From: a virus | IMG/VR virus record: IMGVR_UViG_3300027704_004384 | Coordinates: 1 to 40,851 of that record | Length of the DNA: 40,851 nt | Direction: 5' to 3' (one strand) | In this document: positions 8,034 through 18,139 of the stretch, in pieces | Numbering within the stretch: the stretch's first letter is position 1 | Layout: every line of letters begins with the position of its first letter | Notes under the pieces: model-generated | Told to the model about the DNA's origin: nothing | The model's database searches: none | The model's input: the letters and a program-made list of their open reading frames with translations, nothing else | Made by a program: the position numbers and the translations under genes

Positions 8034-11000
8034 TGTCGAATAAAAAATTATTTGAAAGAGCCAGCGGTCGCCTTTTTGTGCCTAGGTTTTCTAGAGGTGA
8101 TAATAAAGCATCCAGTTATTTAAATGATCAAAACTATAAAGGTGAAGATAATAATATTTTTAAAAACACAAACCTAAGTAGTACTTCATCATTTAGATAC
8201 GGGGATAAACCTTATCTCGTATCAACACAACAGCTCAGGGTTGACTGGTCTAAATTTGAAAATCATACTTTTTTCCACTCAGCAGTTGCAAATGTTAATG
8301 AATCATTCGATAGAGTTGTAAACTTTTATCCTTTTGAGGGGAGCGAAAAAGAAATAGAAATATTTGAAGACGGTTTGACAGGATATGAAAAACATATTTT
8401 AGACCAATTTCCTAAAAATGTCGGCTATTTAAATTTTTCAGGTACTGTAGTTGGAGAATCCCTAGGTAACGGTACTCAAATAAGTGTAAATGACAAAAGA
8501 GGCACCTCAATAAATGGAATATCAAATAGGTCTGACGGCGCACCAGTATTAGATCCGAAAAAGGCACCTTTTTCAATTGAAATGTTTATTCGACCATCTG
8601 CAGAAGCAAATGATAATCAAATTATTTTGCAAAAATATAGTTCACTATCAAATCACTTTACACTTGCACTTTCGCAATCAGCTAGTACGACAGAATGTGA
8701 ACTTCATTTTGGTATAACATCAGGTTCAAATTTTTTATCTGTAAGCGGCTCGATTAACAAAGGCACATTTAGTCATATAACAGCGTTTTATGATAGTCTA
8801 AGCGATCAAAGATTGAAATTATTGATAAATGACAATATATTTTCTTCTAGTTTTTCTAAAAAATTTAGTAATCTAAACTACAGCGCTAACAATCTTACCA
8901 TCGGGAGCGGAAATACTTCTCGAATTAACGGTACAGTTTTTACGCCAAGAACGACATTTTCTGGATCAATTGATGATTTAAGATACTTTCATTCTGTTGA
9001 AACAGTTAAAAATATTAAAAAGCGAAAATATAGAAGCTTCTACCCTAGCGACCTAGATCCTACACTTAAATTGTATTATCGTTTTAATGAACCGGACGGT
9101 ATATATGACGGAAACAATATAATTTTAGATTCTTCCGGAAACTCTTTACACGAAAAAATTATTAATTTTAATATTTCTAATAGGCAAACTGGCTCTGATC
9201 AACCGGTCCTTTCTGAAGACCTATATAGGAATCCCGTTCTTTTTCCAACTTTTGATACAATAAAAAAATTAAATTCAAGGCTTTTGGTATCAGCATCATT
9301 GTACGACTCATACAATCCAAATATTATAACAAAACTAATCCCTACACATTATTTTCAGGAGGGTACAAACTTTAGAGAATTTAATGAAGAATTAGATAGA
9401 TTAGGTAGAGGTTTTCATACATTTTCTAACAATACTCCCGGGTCTAAGCAAAGTGAGTTATTAGGACCACAAATGTTAATAAAACTATTGTTGACGTACG
9501 CAAAGTTTTTTGATGAGCTTAAATTAATGATTGATGGCATCACTAGTATTCATCATGTAGAATACGAAGAGTACGATACAACCCCCGATGTCTTTTTAAA
9601 AGAAAAAGCAAAACACTCAAACACAACTTTGCCTGAAATGTTTACAGCTGGAGATATCGCCCAATATCTTAAAGGTATAGACCTAACAGATAATAAAGCA
9701 GCAGCAGCAAGATCATTAAATCAAATCCAAAATTTAGTTTGGCGAAGAATGTTATCTGAAGCACCTAAAATGAAATTGCATAAAGGTACAGTGTTTTCTA
9801 TTAAAAGTATTTTTAGGCAGGCTGGAATTGAACCAGACAATATACTTGCATTCCGTGAGTACGGTGGGTCAAAAGAAAAGTCGCTCAAATCATCAAGAGA
9901 GTTAAAGAGAGATGTTTACCGTTTTTTAAGTTTTACCGGCTCGTACAGAAAAATTACATCAACTATTGATTCGCTAGGTTATCCAACAAATGTTGAAATA
10001 CCTAAAATTAAATCAGGGTTTTTGTCAGGATCACGCATACAAGTAGGGAAACCTTTTATCCAAGGCTCATTTGTCAACAAAACAAGAAACAACCCACATG
10101 GGATTAGTAATAACATTAGTGATGGACTATTAACATCAGGTAGCTTTACATATGAAGCGTTGTATGATTGGGAACAAGGTTACAGCGGTGATAAAGAAAG
10201 CTTAGTTCGAATGCACTTAACTGGTACGTCTAGTCCTGCATCGAAAGAAGCACCGATTGTTAATCTTGTGGCTTCTGATAGTAGTTTAAACCTGTATATT
10301 AGAAACAATAATTCAGTTTCCGCCAAGACCCATCAGTTATTTTTGACTGGTGTTGATGTTTTTGATAAAAATGTCTGGTATATATCTTTTGGAAGGACAG
10401 CCGGCCATGATATATCATCGACAAATTATAGTTCTTATTTTCTTCGGGCAGCAAAACAGTTGAATGGGGATATCATAGAGCAGTATAGTACCGCGTCAAT
10501 TTTTGAAAACTCAACGAGTGCTTATTACTTTATTAACAAAGCTGACAATTATAATGCTAGCGGTAGCTTTTTAGTAATAGGAAGTCAGTCATTCCAAGAT
10601 GGCGGATCAAATCTTTTCTTGAATGGCGATACTAGCAATGTACCTGCTGATGCAAAAATAACAAATTTTCATGGTTTACTAGCAAATGCAAGATTCTTTT
10701 CAAAAAATACAACTCGCAAAGAATATCTAAATAGAGCAAGAAACTATGACAGTTTTGGTGTGAATGATCCTAGTGTCAATTATAGCTTTACCAATTTAGA
10801 AACAGGTTCATTTGAGCGTTTAATATTAAATACAGATGCAAAGCAAGGTACACAGACGACAGACGCTAGCGGAAATATAAGATTGTTTGATTTTTCTCAG
10901 AATAACTTTCATTTTGAAGGAAGCAATTTTAAATCATCCGCCAATGTTATGAAAAATATAAGGGTAGATTTTGAAGTGCTTTCTGATAAATTTGATTTAA

Positions 11001-11545
11001 ATTATACACGTGAAAAAGTAAGAGTTAGATCTTTCCAAGATGCTGATAATTTAGAACAAAGCTATTTTGCAACAACACCTCCCGTTTATGAAGTACTTCC
11101 TTTTGAAGAAAGCTTAGACGATAATCGTCTATCACTAGACATGTCAGTCATGAGAGGATTAAACGAAAACATCTTAAGAATGTTTAATAACTTTGACCCG
11201 CTAGACGATGCATTAGGTCGTCCAAATTTAATTTTTGGTGCGTCCTATACAGAATTGCGACATTTAAGAGAAGTTTACTTTAACAATGTACTGGAAGTCC
11301 TAGATCTGCAAAAGTATAGAGATTTATTTAAGTGGATAGATAATTCATTTACAGATGTAATTTATTCAGTTGTCCCCAGGACAACTAATTTCTTAGGCGT
11401 TAATTTTATTTATGAATCAAGTATTTTGGAAAGAAATAGATTTAAATATTTGTATGATGAAATATATATGAAGTCTGGTGAACGAGATGGCAATAGAGGC
11501 AATATATTTTTGTCACAATTTGTTGCTAAAGTAAAAAAATATTAA
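8033..11545 (+). CDS. large virion protein with two LamG-like domains
   Basis: An 1170-residue protein. A first LamG/concanavalin-like domain lies at about 180-330: FSIEMFIRPS opens it, KGTFSHITAFYDS gives the mid strands, and SGSIDDLRYFHS closes it. A second, more diverged one spans about 690-890 (SFTYEALYDWEQGY, then LLANARFFS). Between them is a helical region (480-620) containing YEEYDTTPDVFLKEKAKH. The last 100 residues are helical with a conserved-looking FIYESSILERNRFKYLYDEI segment. LamG domains usually bind glycans or proteins. Its position right after the wedge genes suggests a baseplate outer component or fibre connector. It begins in the TAATG of the preceding gene. Confidence 0.6.
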   Translation: MSNKKLFERASGRLFVPRFSRGDNKASSYLNDQNYKGEDNNIFKNTNLSSTSSFRYGDKPYLVSTQQLRVDWSKFENHTFFHSAVANVNESFDRVVNFYPFEGSEKEIEIFEDGLTGYEKHILDQFPKNVGYLNFSGTVVGESLGNGTQISVNDKRGTSINGISNRSDGAPVLDPKKAPFSIEMFIRPSAEANDNQIILQKYSSLSNHFTLALSQSASTTECELHFGITSGSNFLSVSGSINKGTFSHITAFYDSLSDQRLKLLINDNIFSSSFSKKFSNLNYSANNLTIGSGNTSRINGTVFTPRTTFSGSIDDLRYFHSVETVKNIKKRKYRSFYPSDLDPTLKLYYRFNEPDGIYDGNNIILDSSGNSLHEKIINFNISNRQTGSDQPVLSEDLYRNPVLFPTFDTIKKLNSRLLVSASLYDSYNPNIITKLIPTHYFQEGTNFREFNEELDRLGRGFHTFSNNTPGSKQSELLGPQMLIKLLLTYAKFFDELKLMIDGITSIHHVEYEEYDTTPDVFLKEKAKHSNTTLPEMFTAGDIAQYLKGIDLTDNKAAAARSLNQIQNLVWRRMLSEAPKMKLHKGTVFSIKSIFRQAGIEPDNILAFREYGGSKEKSLKSSRELKRDVYRFLSFTGSYRKITSTIDSLGYPTNVEIPKIKSGFLSGSRIQVGKPFIQGSFVNKTRNNPHGISNNISDGLLTSGSFTYEALYDWEQGYSGDKESLVRMHLTGTSSPASKEAPIVNLVASDSSLNLYIRNNNSVSAKTHQLFLTGVDVFDKNVWYISFGRTAGHDISSTNYSSYFLRAAKQLNGDIIEQYSTASIFENSTSAYYFINKADNYNASGSFLVIGSQSFQDGGSNLFLNGDTSNVPADAKITNFHGLLANARFFSKNTTRKEYLNRARNYDSFGVNDPSVNYSFTNLETGSFERLILNTDAKQGTQTTDASGNIRLFDFSQNNFHFEGSNFKSSANVMKNIRVDFEVLSDKFDLNYTREKVRVRSFQDADNLEQSYFATTPPVYEVLPFEESLDDNRLSLDMSVMRGLNENILRMFNNFDPLDDALGRPNLIFGASYTELRHLREVYFNNVLEVLDLQKYRDLFKWIDNSFTDVIYSVVPRTTNFLGVNFIYESSILERNRFKYLYDEIYMKSGERDGNRGNIFLSQFVAKVKKY

Positions 11546-11557
11546 AGGAATCATATT

Positions 11558-12670
11558 ATGTCAATTTTTACTAATAACTTTTTTATTGACGGTGTAACAA
11601 CAGCTGTCCCTGCGATGCTACTTTACTTGACGGGAGCTTTAGGCGAGAATATATACACAACTGCTAGCTTACCTAGTACTGCAAATACTTCTGCAACACA
11701 AAGAATTGGCACACCAATTCCTAGTAACAATGCTGATGTTAAGAATTTTGAAACAACAGACGTAGTCGGAGGCGTAAGACTAGGTAACGTAACAGTTTTT
11801 GAAAACGGAGAACCGGCTGATCAAATTAATATGTCAACTTTCGACGGTTTTAGAACTGGCAAGAATATTAAAACATTTGGACAATTTGGCGGCGCTACAA
11901 ACGTTAGGCCCATGATTAGAATATCTCCAGAAGGATTTTTTGAAAAAACGTCAGGAGGGAAAATTAATCATTTTGCATCATTTAATAATTTTGGTATGGG
12001 GATGCATTATAAGACTGTTGACGAAAACTTTACTTTAATCCCCTTCAATGATTTCTCAAAACTAATACCTAAAGATTTGATTGGTAGAACATCGGTATTC
12101 GCATATCCTTTCGTACATAATTCATTAAATAATCTAGATCAGTTCACAGACCCCTCGCATCCAGGCAACGATGGTGCGATTGACGTTTTCGAAGTTAGAA
12201 ACTCTTTAGTAAACTTATCACATTCTGATATAAGGATTTATGGCTGTCATGGTAGTTACCAAGGCGGTGGAATAGAAAACACAAGAAAGGGCGGCATCGC
12301 GATTGATAGTAAATATGAAGTAAATTCCGGTAAAAGCGCAATATTTTTAGATTCGCAAGAAACAGAATTTAGCGGTTTTAGTTTTCCAAAGATAGGCTTA
12401 ACAGGAAGTTCAGGCTTTACATTTCCACTGCCAGGTTTCATTGATGATAGCAAGTATAGACTAGCACCCTTCAAAGAAAATACTGATTACTTGCAAGGTA
12501 GTTACACATTTACATCGCCAAATGCAATAATGAGTAATTTTTTATCTAGCTCCAGAAACAATATAAGTGAAATAGGTACACGTTTTAAGTCGACAACTTG
12601 CGGGTTAGTATATGGAGAAAGCAATTCGCTAGGAACAGACTCGATTGCTTTTGGAGGTTTGAAAAAGTAA
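11558..12670 (+). CDS. virion-associated protein, unrecognised
   Basis: A 370-residue protein with no family recognised. It is rich in Asn, Ser, Gly and Phe with many short beta-prone segments and few charged helices, typical of phage surface or fibre proteins. An N-terminal hydrophobic patch (PAMLLYLTGALG, 18-29) is too short and broken for a convincing membrane segment. AAAGGAA sits just before the start (12-nt gap to the previous stop). Its stop overlaps the next ATG by 1 nt (TAATG at 12668-12672), so it is translated together with the following large LamG protein and may be its partner or adaptor. Confidence 0.55.
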   Translation: MSIFTNNFFIDGVTTAVPAMLLYLTGALGENIYTTASLPSTANTSATQRIGTPIPSNNADVKNFETTDVVGGVRLGNVTVFENGEPADQINMSTFDGFRTGKNIKTFGQFGGATNVRPMIRISPEGFFEKTSGGKINHFASFNNFGMGMHYKTVDENFTLIPFNDFSKLIPKDLIGRTSVFAYPFVHNSLNNLDQFTDPSHPGNDGAIDVFEVRNSLVNLSHSDIRIYGCHGSYQGGGIENTRKGGIAIDSKYEVNSGKSAIFLDSQETEFSGFSFPKIGLTGSSGFTFPLPGFIDDSKYRLAPFKENTDYLQGSYTFTSPNAIMSNFLSSSRNNISEIGTRFKSTTCGLVYGESNSLGTDSIAFGGLKK

Positions 12671-15600
12671 TGCCTAAGATTACAAAGAAAGGAAGCTATA
12701 ATCTAAATGACAGGTTTGCTTCAACAATTGTTGAAGCAAGCTATACTCAAAATGATTTTAAAAATTTAATAATGTGGGTTCAACCTGATAGTACAACAGC
12801 ACTCAAAGATGGCTCTAGTTTTAATCATACAATAGTAGAAACCAGTTTAGTGTCAGTAGGTAAAAATAGGATCAAAGATCAAGGCTACGAGCAAGCATTT
12901 AGTTCTGTCAACTTTAACGGCTCAGCTTCTCAGTTTAGAGTTGCTGATGCAGATGTTTTTTCCTTTACAGACGGTGCTAATAATGATAAACCTTTTTCCG
13001 CATCAATTTGGGTTCGGTTCACAAATCTTTCACAAATACAAGGTCTTTTTGGTAAAGCAGCTAGCACATCCACAAGAGAGTACTTTACATCTGTATCCAC
13101 AGCCGGAGCAATATCATTCCAATTGTTTGACGAGTCAGCAAATCATGCCATTACGAAAACCTCGATTGATGGTGTCGTCGTCGCCAATACATGGCATCAT
13201 GTAGTTGTGACATACGATGGCAGTGAAGGGCACGCCGGCATTAACATCTATGTTGATGGTGTGTTAACAACAAGCCAGAGCGCAGCCACAGGTGGTAGTT
13301 ATGCAGGTTCAGAGAACCTAGGGTCGTCATTTTTTGTTGGTTTGGGTATGGATCCATCGGGTTCCGGCACACTGAGGTACTTGAAAGGAGACGTAGGTGG
13401 GTTTGCCCTATGGTCGAAAAAATTAGCTTCCACTGCAGTTACTGCACTTTACCATAGAAAAGGCTACAACGCCTACCGGTCAGGATTTTTAAATAATCCA
13501 GTTCGAACGATTATAAGAGATAGAGATAATCATATCTCAGAGTACCCAACGATTCACAGAATGAATCGAAAAGACACTACTGGTATATTACCTGGTATAT
13601 TGTTTGACGATAACAGGACAGTTAAATTTGGAAACTTAATAAACGACGATTTCACAATTGAAGAAGCGACAGTTTTTACAAGAAAAGTTAATACAAGATT
13701 GTGGGATGTTTCAACAACCGACGTTTTAATAAAAAAAGAATTCAATCCTGGCGGAGATCTAGAATTGACAACCGGCGCAGTTGTATTAGCCGGCGTTGGA
13801 GACACTGACGGGAGATGGATTCAAACAAAAAACAAAGTAGGTAATCCAACACTTGCTTTTTCTCTTTTGCAAGGACCGTATGGCACTTCCGGAGTCTTAT
13901 CTAGATTTACACTAAATCTAGGCGAAGGTAAGGAAACTGATGTGTTTAAAGTCCAAGCTAGCCTAGACGGAAGCAACTGGACAGATGTAAAATTAAAAAA
14001 TGTGCATCTTGGTGCAAAAAATCGCCTTATCGTAAATGAAATAACAAATGAAATAGCACCAATAAATATATCCGATTTTACGGGCGCCAACGAAGTTGTA
14101 AATAGTCAATTTAAACCGCTTCATAAAATAAAAATTGATCCTATTGATTTTGCGCGTTCTGGTTTTACAGAACCGTTCTATATCCGGTTCATACAAACGT
14201 CAATAAGCGACACTAATATAGCAGTTTGGGCAATTGGAAATATTAAAATTAATTCGCGTAATGAGCAAGTTGAATATCCTTTCTTAGGTACCGGTACCAG
14301 TGATTCAGCTGCATTGCATTATTTAAATAAAACGATAGCAACGCCAAACCTCAGAGGCGGCTTAATATCCTCAGGTTCATCCATCACAGGTATAACTGAT
14401 CTAAAACCTGTTCCTGACATTAAAACAATAACTCCGTTTGATGAAAACATAACAATACAAAACAACAATAGTGGTTTTTTTAATGTAGGGACACAAGAAA
14501 GTATTACACCCGGATTTAGCCGACCGTTAAGCTCAAAAACAATAATTAATTATCACATGAACCCTAGCGATTCTGATGTAATTGGTACAGGTTTGACAAG
14601 ACAGGGGACTGCCGCGGACGTTGGCTTATCCAATGATGACGGCCAAGTATTGTTATCATATTGGAATTTTAAGCTAAATAGGTGGGAGGAGGTAGGTCAA
14701 CCGCTCCGAGATAATAGAGGTAATCATGCTTCCCAAGCCGCAGCGCATGAGCATTTATATGATAATATTACCGGATCTTGTGCAGGTTTCGGCCCTGGAC
14801 TAGATTCATTGGTTGAAGGTAAAGTAGGCAAATTTAACCTTAAATCCCCTAAGGCTTTTGAATATGCATATTTACCTATTTCTACTTTTGGATTTCCTAA
14901 TGCAGCAAAATATCACGCAACATCAAGCCAGCACGTAACTGCAAAAGATTTAGGAATAACCAAACCTTTTCTTTTAGAAAAGTTAAGTTTAGATTTTGAC
15001 ATGAAATTCACAGTTCCGGGGACTAGAAATAGTGCTCCGGGAAGTGGTGCTGATGCTGATGCGTTCACAACAATCGCAATCGATACAGAAACCGGTGGCT
15101 CGCCATATGAAATTAGACGACTTAAAATAATGACACCAACATTCTTCCTATTGAGGCAAACAACAAAGAAGAATAGTGCAGCTGTAAATGCATACACGAC
15201 CAAAACACCCGGAACTTTAGGTTTTCCTGGTAGAATATTTGAACCTATTCCCAAAGCTATAAAGCTAGCATCTGGAAGTCTTGACCTAACAACTATTTTT
15301 GATACGAGAGAATTGATAACTTATGGTCAATATAGCCTATTTGTAACAGCTAGTGATGACACAGCTGGTACGCCAGACCGGTTAGTTGATTCAAGTATTA
15401 CCATGGCGGATGTGCTCAATTCAGGTATCGTAAGGGACGGTTTTACTGTAAAGGAGATCGCTGATGCTGAAACTGACAATACTTTTCACATTAAAGATAG
15501 GATAAATTTCCCATCAAGAATAGCAGCACGTCATAGTGATGTACTATCAGTGTTGGTTCACAATAATCAACCTGCTGCTACTAATGGCGTAACCGTAATT

Positions 15601-16842
15601 AAATTAGAAAATGCCAATGAGTCTAGATTAAAAAGTTTAGACGGAGCCTCTAGAGCTATTGTTAATGGTGTTACTAATACAAGATTATCCAACCCTCAGC
15701 AATCATTAATAGTATCACAATCCCTACAAATCAAAACAGTGATCACCAACGAAAGTCTGGTTTTTGATTCACCTTATTTGATACTTCCGGAAGACAAAAT
15801 TATTTTTGGTTGGCAATATCCTATGCCTCGAGACTTAAGGTTTCCATTAGGAATACCTGGCAATACGCCTAATGCAGTAAAAATTCAAAGTTGTAATTTA
15901 AAAATGTTTGGATCACAAATTAAAAACGGGAAAGAATTTCACGAAGGACTGAACCAGAATCTTGTATCAAGTGCCATTCACGAAGTGATCGGCTCCGAGC
16001 CAGTCATTGACCAGTGGCAAGTTGCAACGCGAAACGAAATGACCGGTAGTCTAAGCGATCAATTTATGTTCGCCATCCAGACAGCCCCTGCAGGAACAGA
16101 AGATTTTACCCTAGGGTATGTTATAGGTAAAATAATCTCACCGCCACCTGATTCAAACACAAGAACTAGAATACAACTTCTTTGGAATGTTGGCAACAAC
16201 CCAGTGCGAAGAGTTAACTCCAGATTTAATGCTACGTTAGGTAATTCTTTTAGCCTTTTAGGCGATAAAGCATCTGTGATAAAGGTCATTGATGATATTG
16301 ATGGTCCAAGGCAGCCGGCAAACAGTTACTACCATCAAATACAAGCATTTACTAGTCTAGTAGATATAAAAAGAGTCTATAGCGACTCTACCATATTAAA
16401 TGGAAGCGACGCAACTCTCTCATATGGGAGTTCACAAAATTACACATATTTTGGTGGAGGTTCAAGCATTATTAAGCTAGGCGGTTCTCCTAAATATTAT
16501 TTTAGTCTAAAACACTATGGCTATTTTTCTGATTTAATAAGACAAGGATTAGATAGTAAGTCTGAAAGCGTTATTGAACGAGGCTTCCGAACAGTTGTAG
16601 AACCTGCTGTTAGAATACGTTTTGTTGAAGACGATTATGATGAAGAAAACCTCAACTTTAGAAAGTTTAGTTTGGTTAAACCAAGCGATATAGACGGGAC
16701 TGCATACGAGACATTCCAGAGTTCAAATATAAGTCTTTTTGCAACTTCTAGTTTACCCTTTAAAGAAGGTAAAAACGGTAGTGTAAATGACGATGTCCCT
16801 ACAAATAGAACATATTCAATATCAGCAGTTGAGGTGTCTTGA
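12670..16842 (+). CDS. very large fibre-like protein with N-terminal LamG domain
   Basis: The start is placed at ATG 12670, inside the TAATG overlap, rather than at an upstream in-frame TTG at 12598 that would bury 72 nt in the previous gene. The product is 1390 residues. A textbook LamG/concanavalin-like domain lies at about 80-265: FSASIWVRF, then TWHHVVVTYDG, INIYVDGVLTT and the closing GDVGGFALWSKKL. The rest consists of long beta-rich repeats without a recognised family; a discoidin-like or jelly-roll section around 310-460 (LDGSNWTDVKL) is possible. Codons over the LamG module are clearly GC-richer than the flanks. A role in receptor or glycan binding is inferred from domain type and position. 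Confidence 0.6.
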   Translation: MPKITKKGSYNLNDRFASTIVEASYTQNDFKNLIMWVQPDSTTALKDGSSFNHTIVETSLVSVGKNRIKDQGYEQAFSSVNFNGSASQFRVADADVFSFTDGANNDKPFSASIWVRFTNLSQIQGLFGKAASTSTREYFTSVSTAGAISFQLFDESANHAITKTSIDGVVVANTWHHVVVTYDGSEGHAGINIYVDGVLTTSQSAATGGSYAGSENLGSSFFVGLGMDPSGSGTLRYLKGDVGGFALWSKKLASTAVTALYHRKGYNAYRSGFLNNPVRTIIRDRDNHISEYPTIHRMNRKDTTGILPGILFDDNRTVKFGNLINDDFTIEEATVFTRKVNTRLWDVSTTDVLIKKEFNPGGDLELTTGAVVLAGVGDTDGRWIQTKNKVGNPTLAFSLLQGPYGTSGVLSRFTLNLGEGKETDVFKVQASLDGSNWTDVKLKNVHLGAKNRLIVNEITNEIAPINISDFTGANEVVNSQFKPLHKIKIDPIDFARSGFTEPFYIRFIQTSISDTNIAVWAIGNIKINSRNEQVEYPFLGTGTSDSAALHYLNKTIATPNLRGGLISSGSSITGITDLKPVPDIKTITPFDENITIQNNNSGFFNVGTQESITPGFSRPLSSKTIINYHMNPSDSDVIGTGLTRQGTAADVGLSNDDGQVLLSYWNFKLNRWEEVGQPLRDNRGNHASQAAAHEHLYDNITGSCAGFGPGLDSLVEGKVGKFNLKSPKAFEYAYLPISTFGFPNAAKYHATSSQHVTAKDLGITKPFLLEKLSLDFDMKFTVPGTRNSAPGSGADADAFTTIAIDTETGGSPYEIRRLKIMTPTFFLLRQTTKKNSAAVNAYTTKTPGTLGFPGRIFEPIPKAIKLASGSLDLTTIFDTRELITYGQYSLFVTASDDTAGTPDRLVDSSITMADVLNSGIVRDGFTVKEIADAETDNTFHIKDRINFPSRIAARHSDVLSVLVHNNQPAATNGVTVIKLENANESRLKSLDGASRAIVNGVTNTRLSNPQQSLIVSQSLQIKTVITNESLVFDSPYLILPEDKIIFGWQYPMPRDLRFPLGIPGNTPNAVKIQSCNLKMFGSQIKNGKEFHEGLNQNLVSSAIHEVIGSEPVIDQWQVATRNEMTGSLSDQFMFAIQTAPAGTEDFTLGYVIGKIISPPPDSNTRTRIQLLWNVGNNPVRRVNSRFNATLGNSFSLLGDKASVIKVIDDIDGPRQPANSYYHQIQAFTSLVDIKRVYSDSTILNGSDATLSYGSSQNYTYFGGGSSIIKLGGSPKYYFSLKHYGYFSDLIRQGLDSKSESVIERGFRTVVEPAVRIRFVEDDYDEENLNFRKFSLVKPSDIDGTAYETFQSSNISLFATSSLPFKEGKNGSVNDDVPTNRTYSISAVEVS

Positions 16843-18110
16843 TGGGCAAAAAGCTCAAACAAAAAAAAGTTTCTGATATTAAAAAAACTGAGTCTTACAA
16901 GAAAAATAATACGTTTGGTGACATTGAAAAGATTATATTTCCAAACTCCATTCAAGTAGGCTTAAATAATGATCTTTTTAATTCAACGATTAGCGGATCC
17001 ATTCAGCTTACACGTCAAGGTTTATCTTATCTGGTCGCTGGTTCAAATATAGCCATTGCATCAGGTTCTAATGGTCAGGTAACAATATCAGCTACAGCTG
17101 GGGCATCCGCGTCCCCAAATGTTTCTTTCACACGATCAATTATCCCAGTAAATACAGATGATACTGGCGGTGCACTTGATGATGGCGGCGATCTTAGCGA
17201 CGCAGACATATCTGATCAAGCTTTTACTAAAATAGACGTCAATGTAGGTACAACAAATGTAACGTTTGCAGGTCATAACGAGTCAGGTAACCCAGTAAAT
17301 AATACATATAAGATAGTTTCAGATAGCATAACAGCATTTACTGATAATGGTACAGAATTGACAGAAGCAAACTCTGCTTCTGAGGGCAATACCGCTTATA
17401 ATATCACTTTCGCTAATTCAGGGACACGACTAACATTAGCAGTTTCGACTGATAGCTCTGATGCAAAATTAAAAGTATCATCCTTGTCAGAACATGAAGT
17501 TAGTACTACAGATTTCAACAGTGTGCTTGTGAATGTGCCAGTAAAGTTGACGACAACTGCAGGCACTCAAACAGTTACAAGAAGTTTTACTGTTCAAAAA
17601 ATTAAAAAAGGTACAACAGGCCCTGATGGAACACTTGCACTTGCAATATTTGGAATTGATTCATCTAGTGCCGAAATAGCTGTAGTACCGACAGCTTCAT
17701 CAACATCAGCACTCACAACACCATATGACACAGCTATAATAAGCAATACAAATGTTGTAGCAAGTAACAGTTCGGGAGAACTAACATTAGCAGCAACTGG
17801 AACGTATTCAGTAACAGTGTCAATAAGAATACAACAGGAAGGCGATGCATCTAATGGTTACGAGTTAGTTTTATCTTTAGACGATGGCGCAGGAAGTTAT
17901 ACCTCTCTCTCATATCTAGATGATGCAACACCAGGTGGCGATGAAAAGACGTCAAATTTATTAATCAGTAATGCAATTGTTATTGTAGCAAGTAGTGGGA
18001 CAAAAAAAATAAAATCAGAAATAAAAAAATCAGCTGCAAACTCAACTTATGCACACATACCACAGTCAGATCAACGATTGGCAACTATACGGGTTGAAAA
18101 ATTAAGTTAA
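16842..18110 (+). CDS. tail-fibre-like protein with C1q/TNF-like C-terminal tip
   Basis: The ATG at 16842 overlaps the previous stop (TGATG) and is preferred over a TTG 3 nt upstream. The product is 422 residues. A basic N-terminus (Lys-rich, 1-25) is followed by a LVAGSNIAIASGSNGQVTIS stretch (about 64-83) of the kind that links trimeric fibre shafts. A Thr/Ser/Asp-rich beta middle follows. A C-terminal region (about 255-422) has the strand order of C1q/TNF-like jelly rolls, including TGTYSVTVSIRIQQ and a final strand LATIRVEKL. Such tips trimerise and bind receptors. It is the last gene of the first fibre block; a 29-nt gap precedes the next gene. Confidence 0.6.
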   Translation: MGKKLKQKKVSDIKKTESYKKNNTFGDIEKIIFPNSIQVGLNNDLFNSTISGSIQLTRQGLSYLVAGSNIAIASGSNGQVTISATAGASASPNVSFTRSIIPVNTDDTGGALDDGGDLSDADISDQAFTKIDVNVGTTNVTFAGHNESGNPVNNTYKIVSDSITAFTDNGTELTEANSASEGNTAYNITFANSGTRLTLAVSTDSSDAKLKVSSLSEHEVSTTDFNSVLVNVPVKLTTTAGTQTVTRSFTVQKIKKGTTGPDGTLALAIFGIDSSSAEIAVVPTASSTSALTTPYDTAIISNTNVVASNSSGELTLAATGTYSVTVSIRIQQEGDASNGYELVLSLDDGAGSYTSLSYLDDATPGGDEKTSNLLISNAIVIVASSGTKKIKSEIKKSAANSTYAHIPQSDQRLATIRVEKLS

Positions 18111-18139
18111 TGAATAGTTATTAGTAACATAGGTTAAAA

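Noticed and set aside
12598-12669. Longer start (TTG) for the 1390-aa fibre-like gene
   Set aside because: It would overlap the previous gene by 72 nt, and the ATG at 12670 is in the TAATG coupling used elsewhere in this window.
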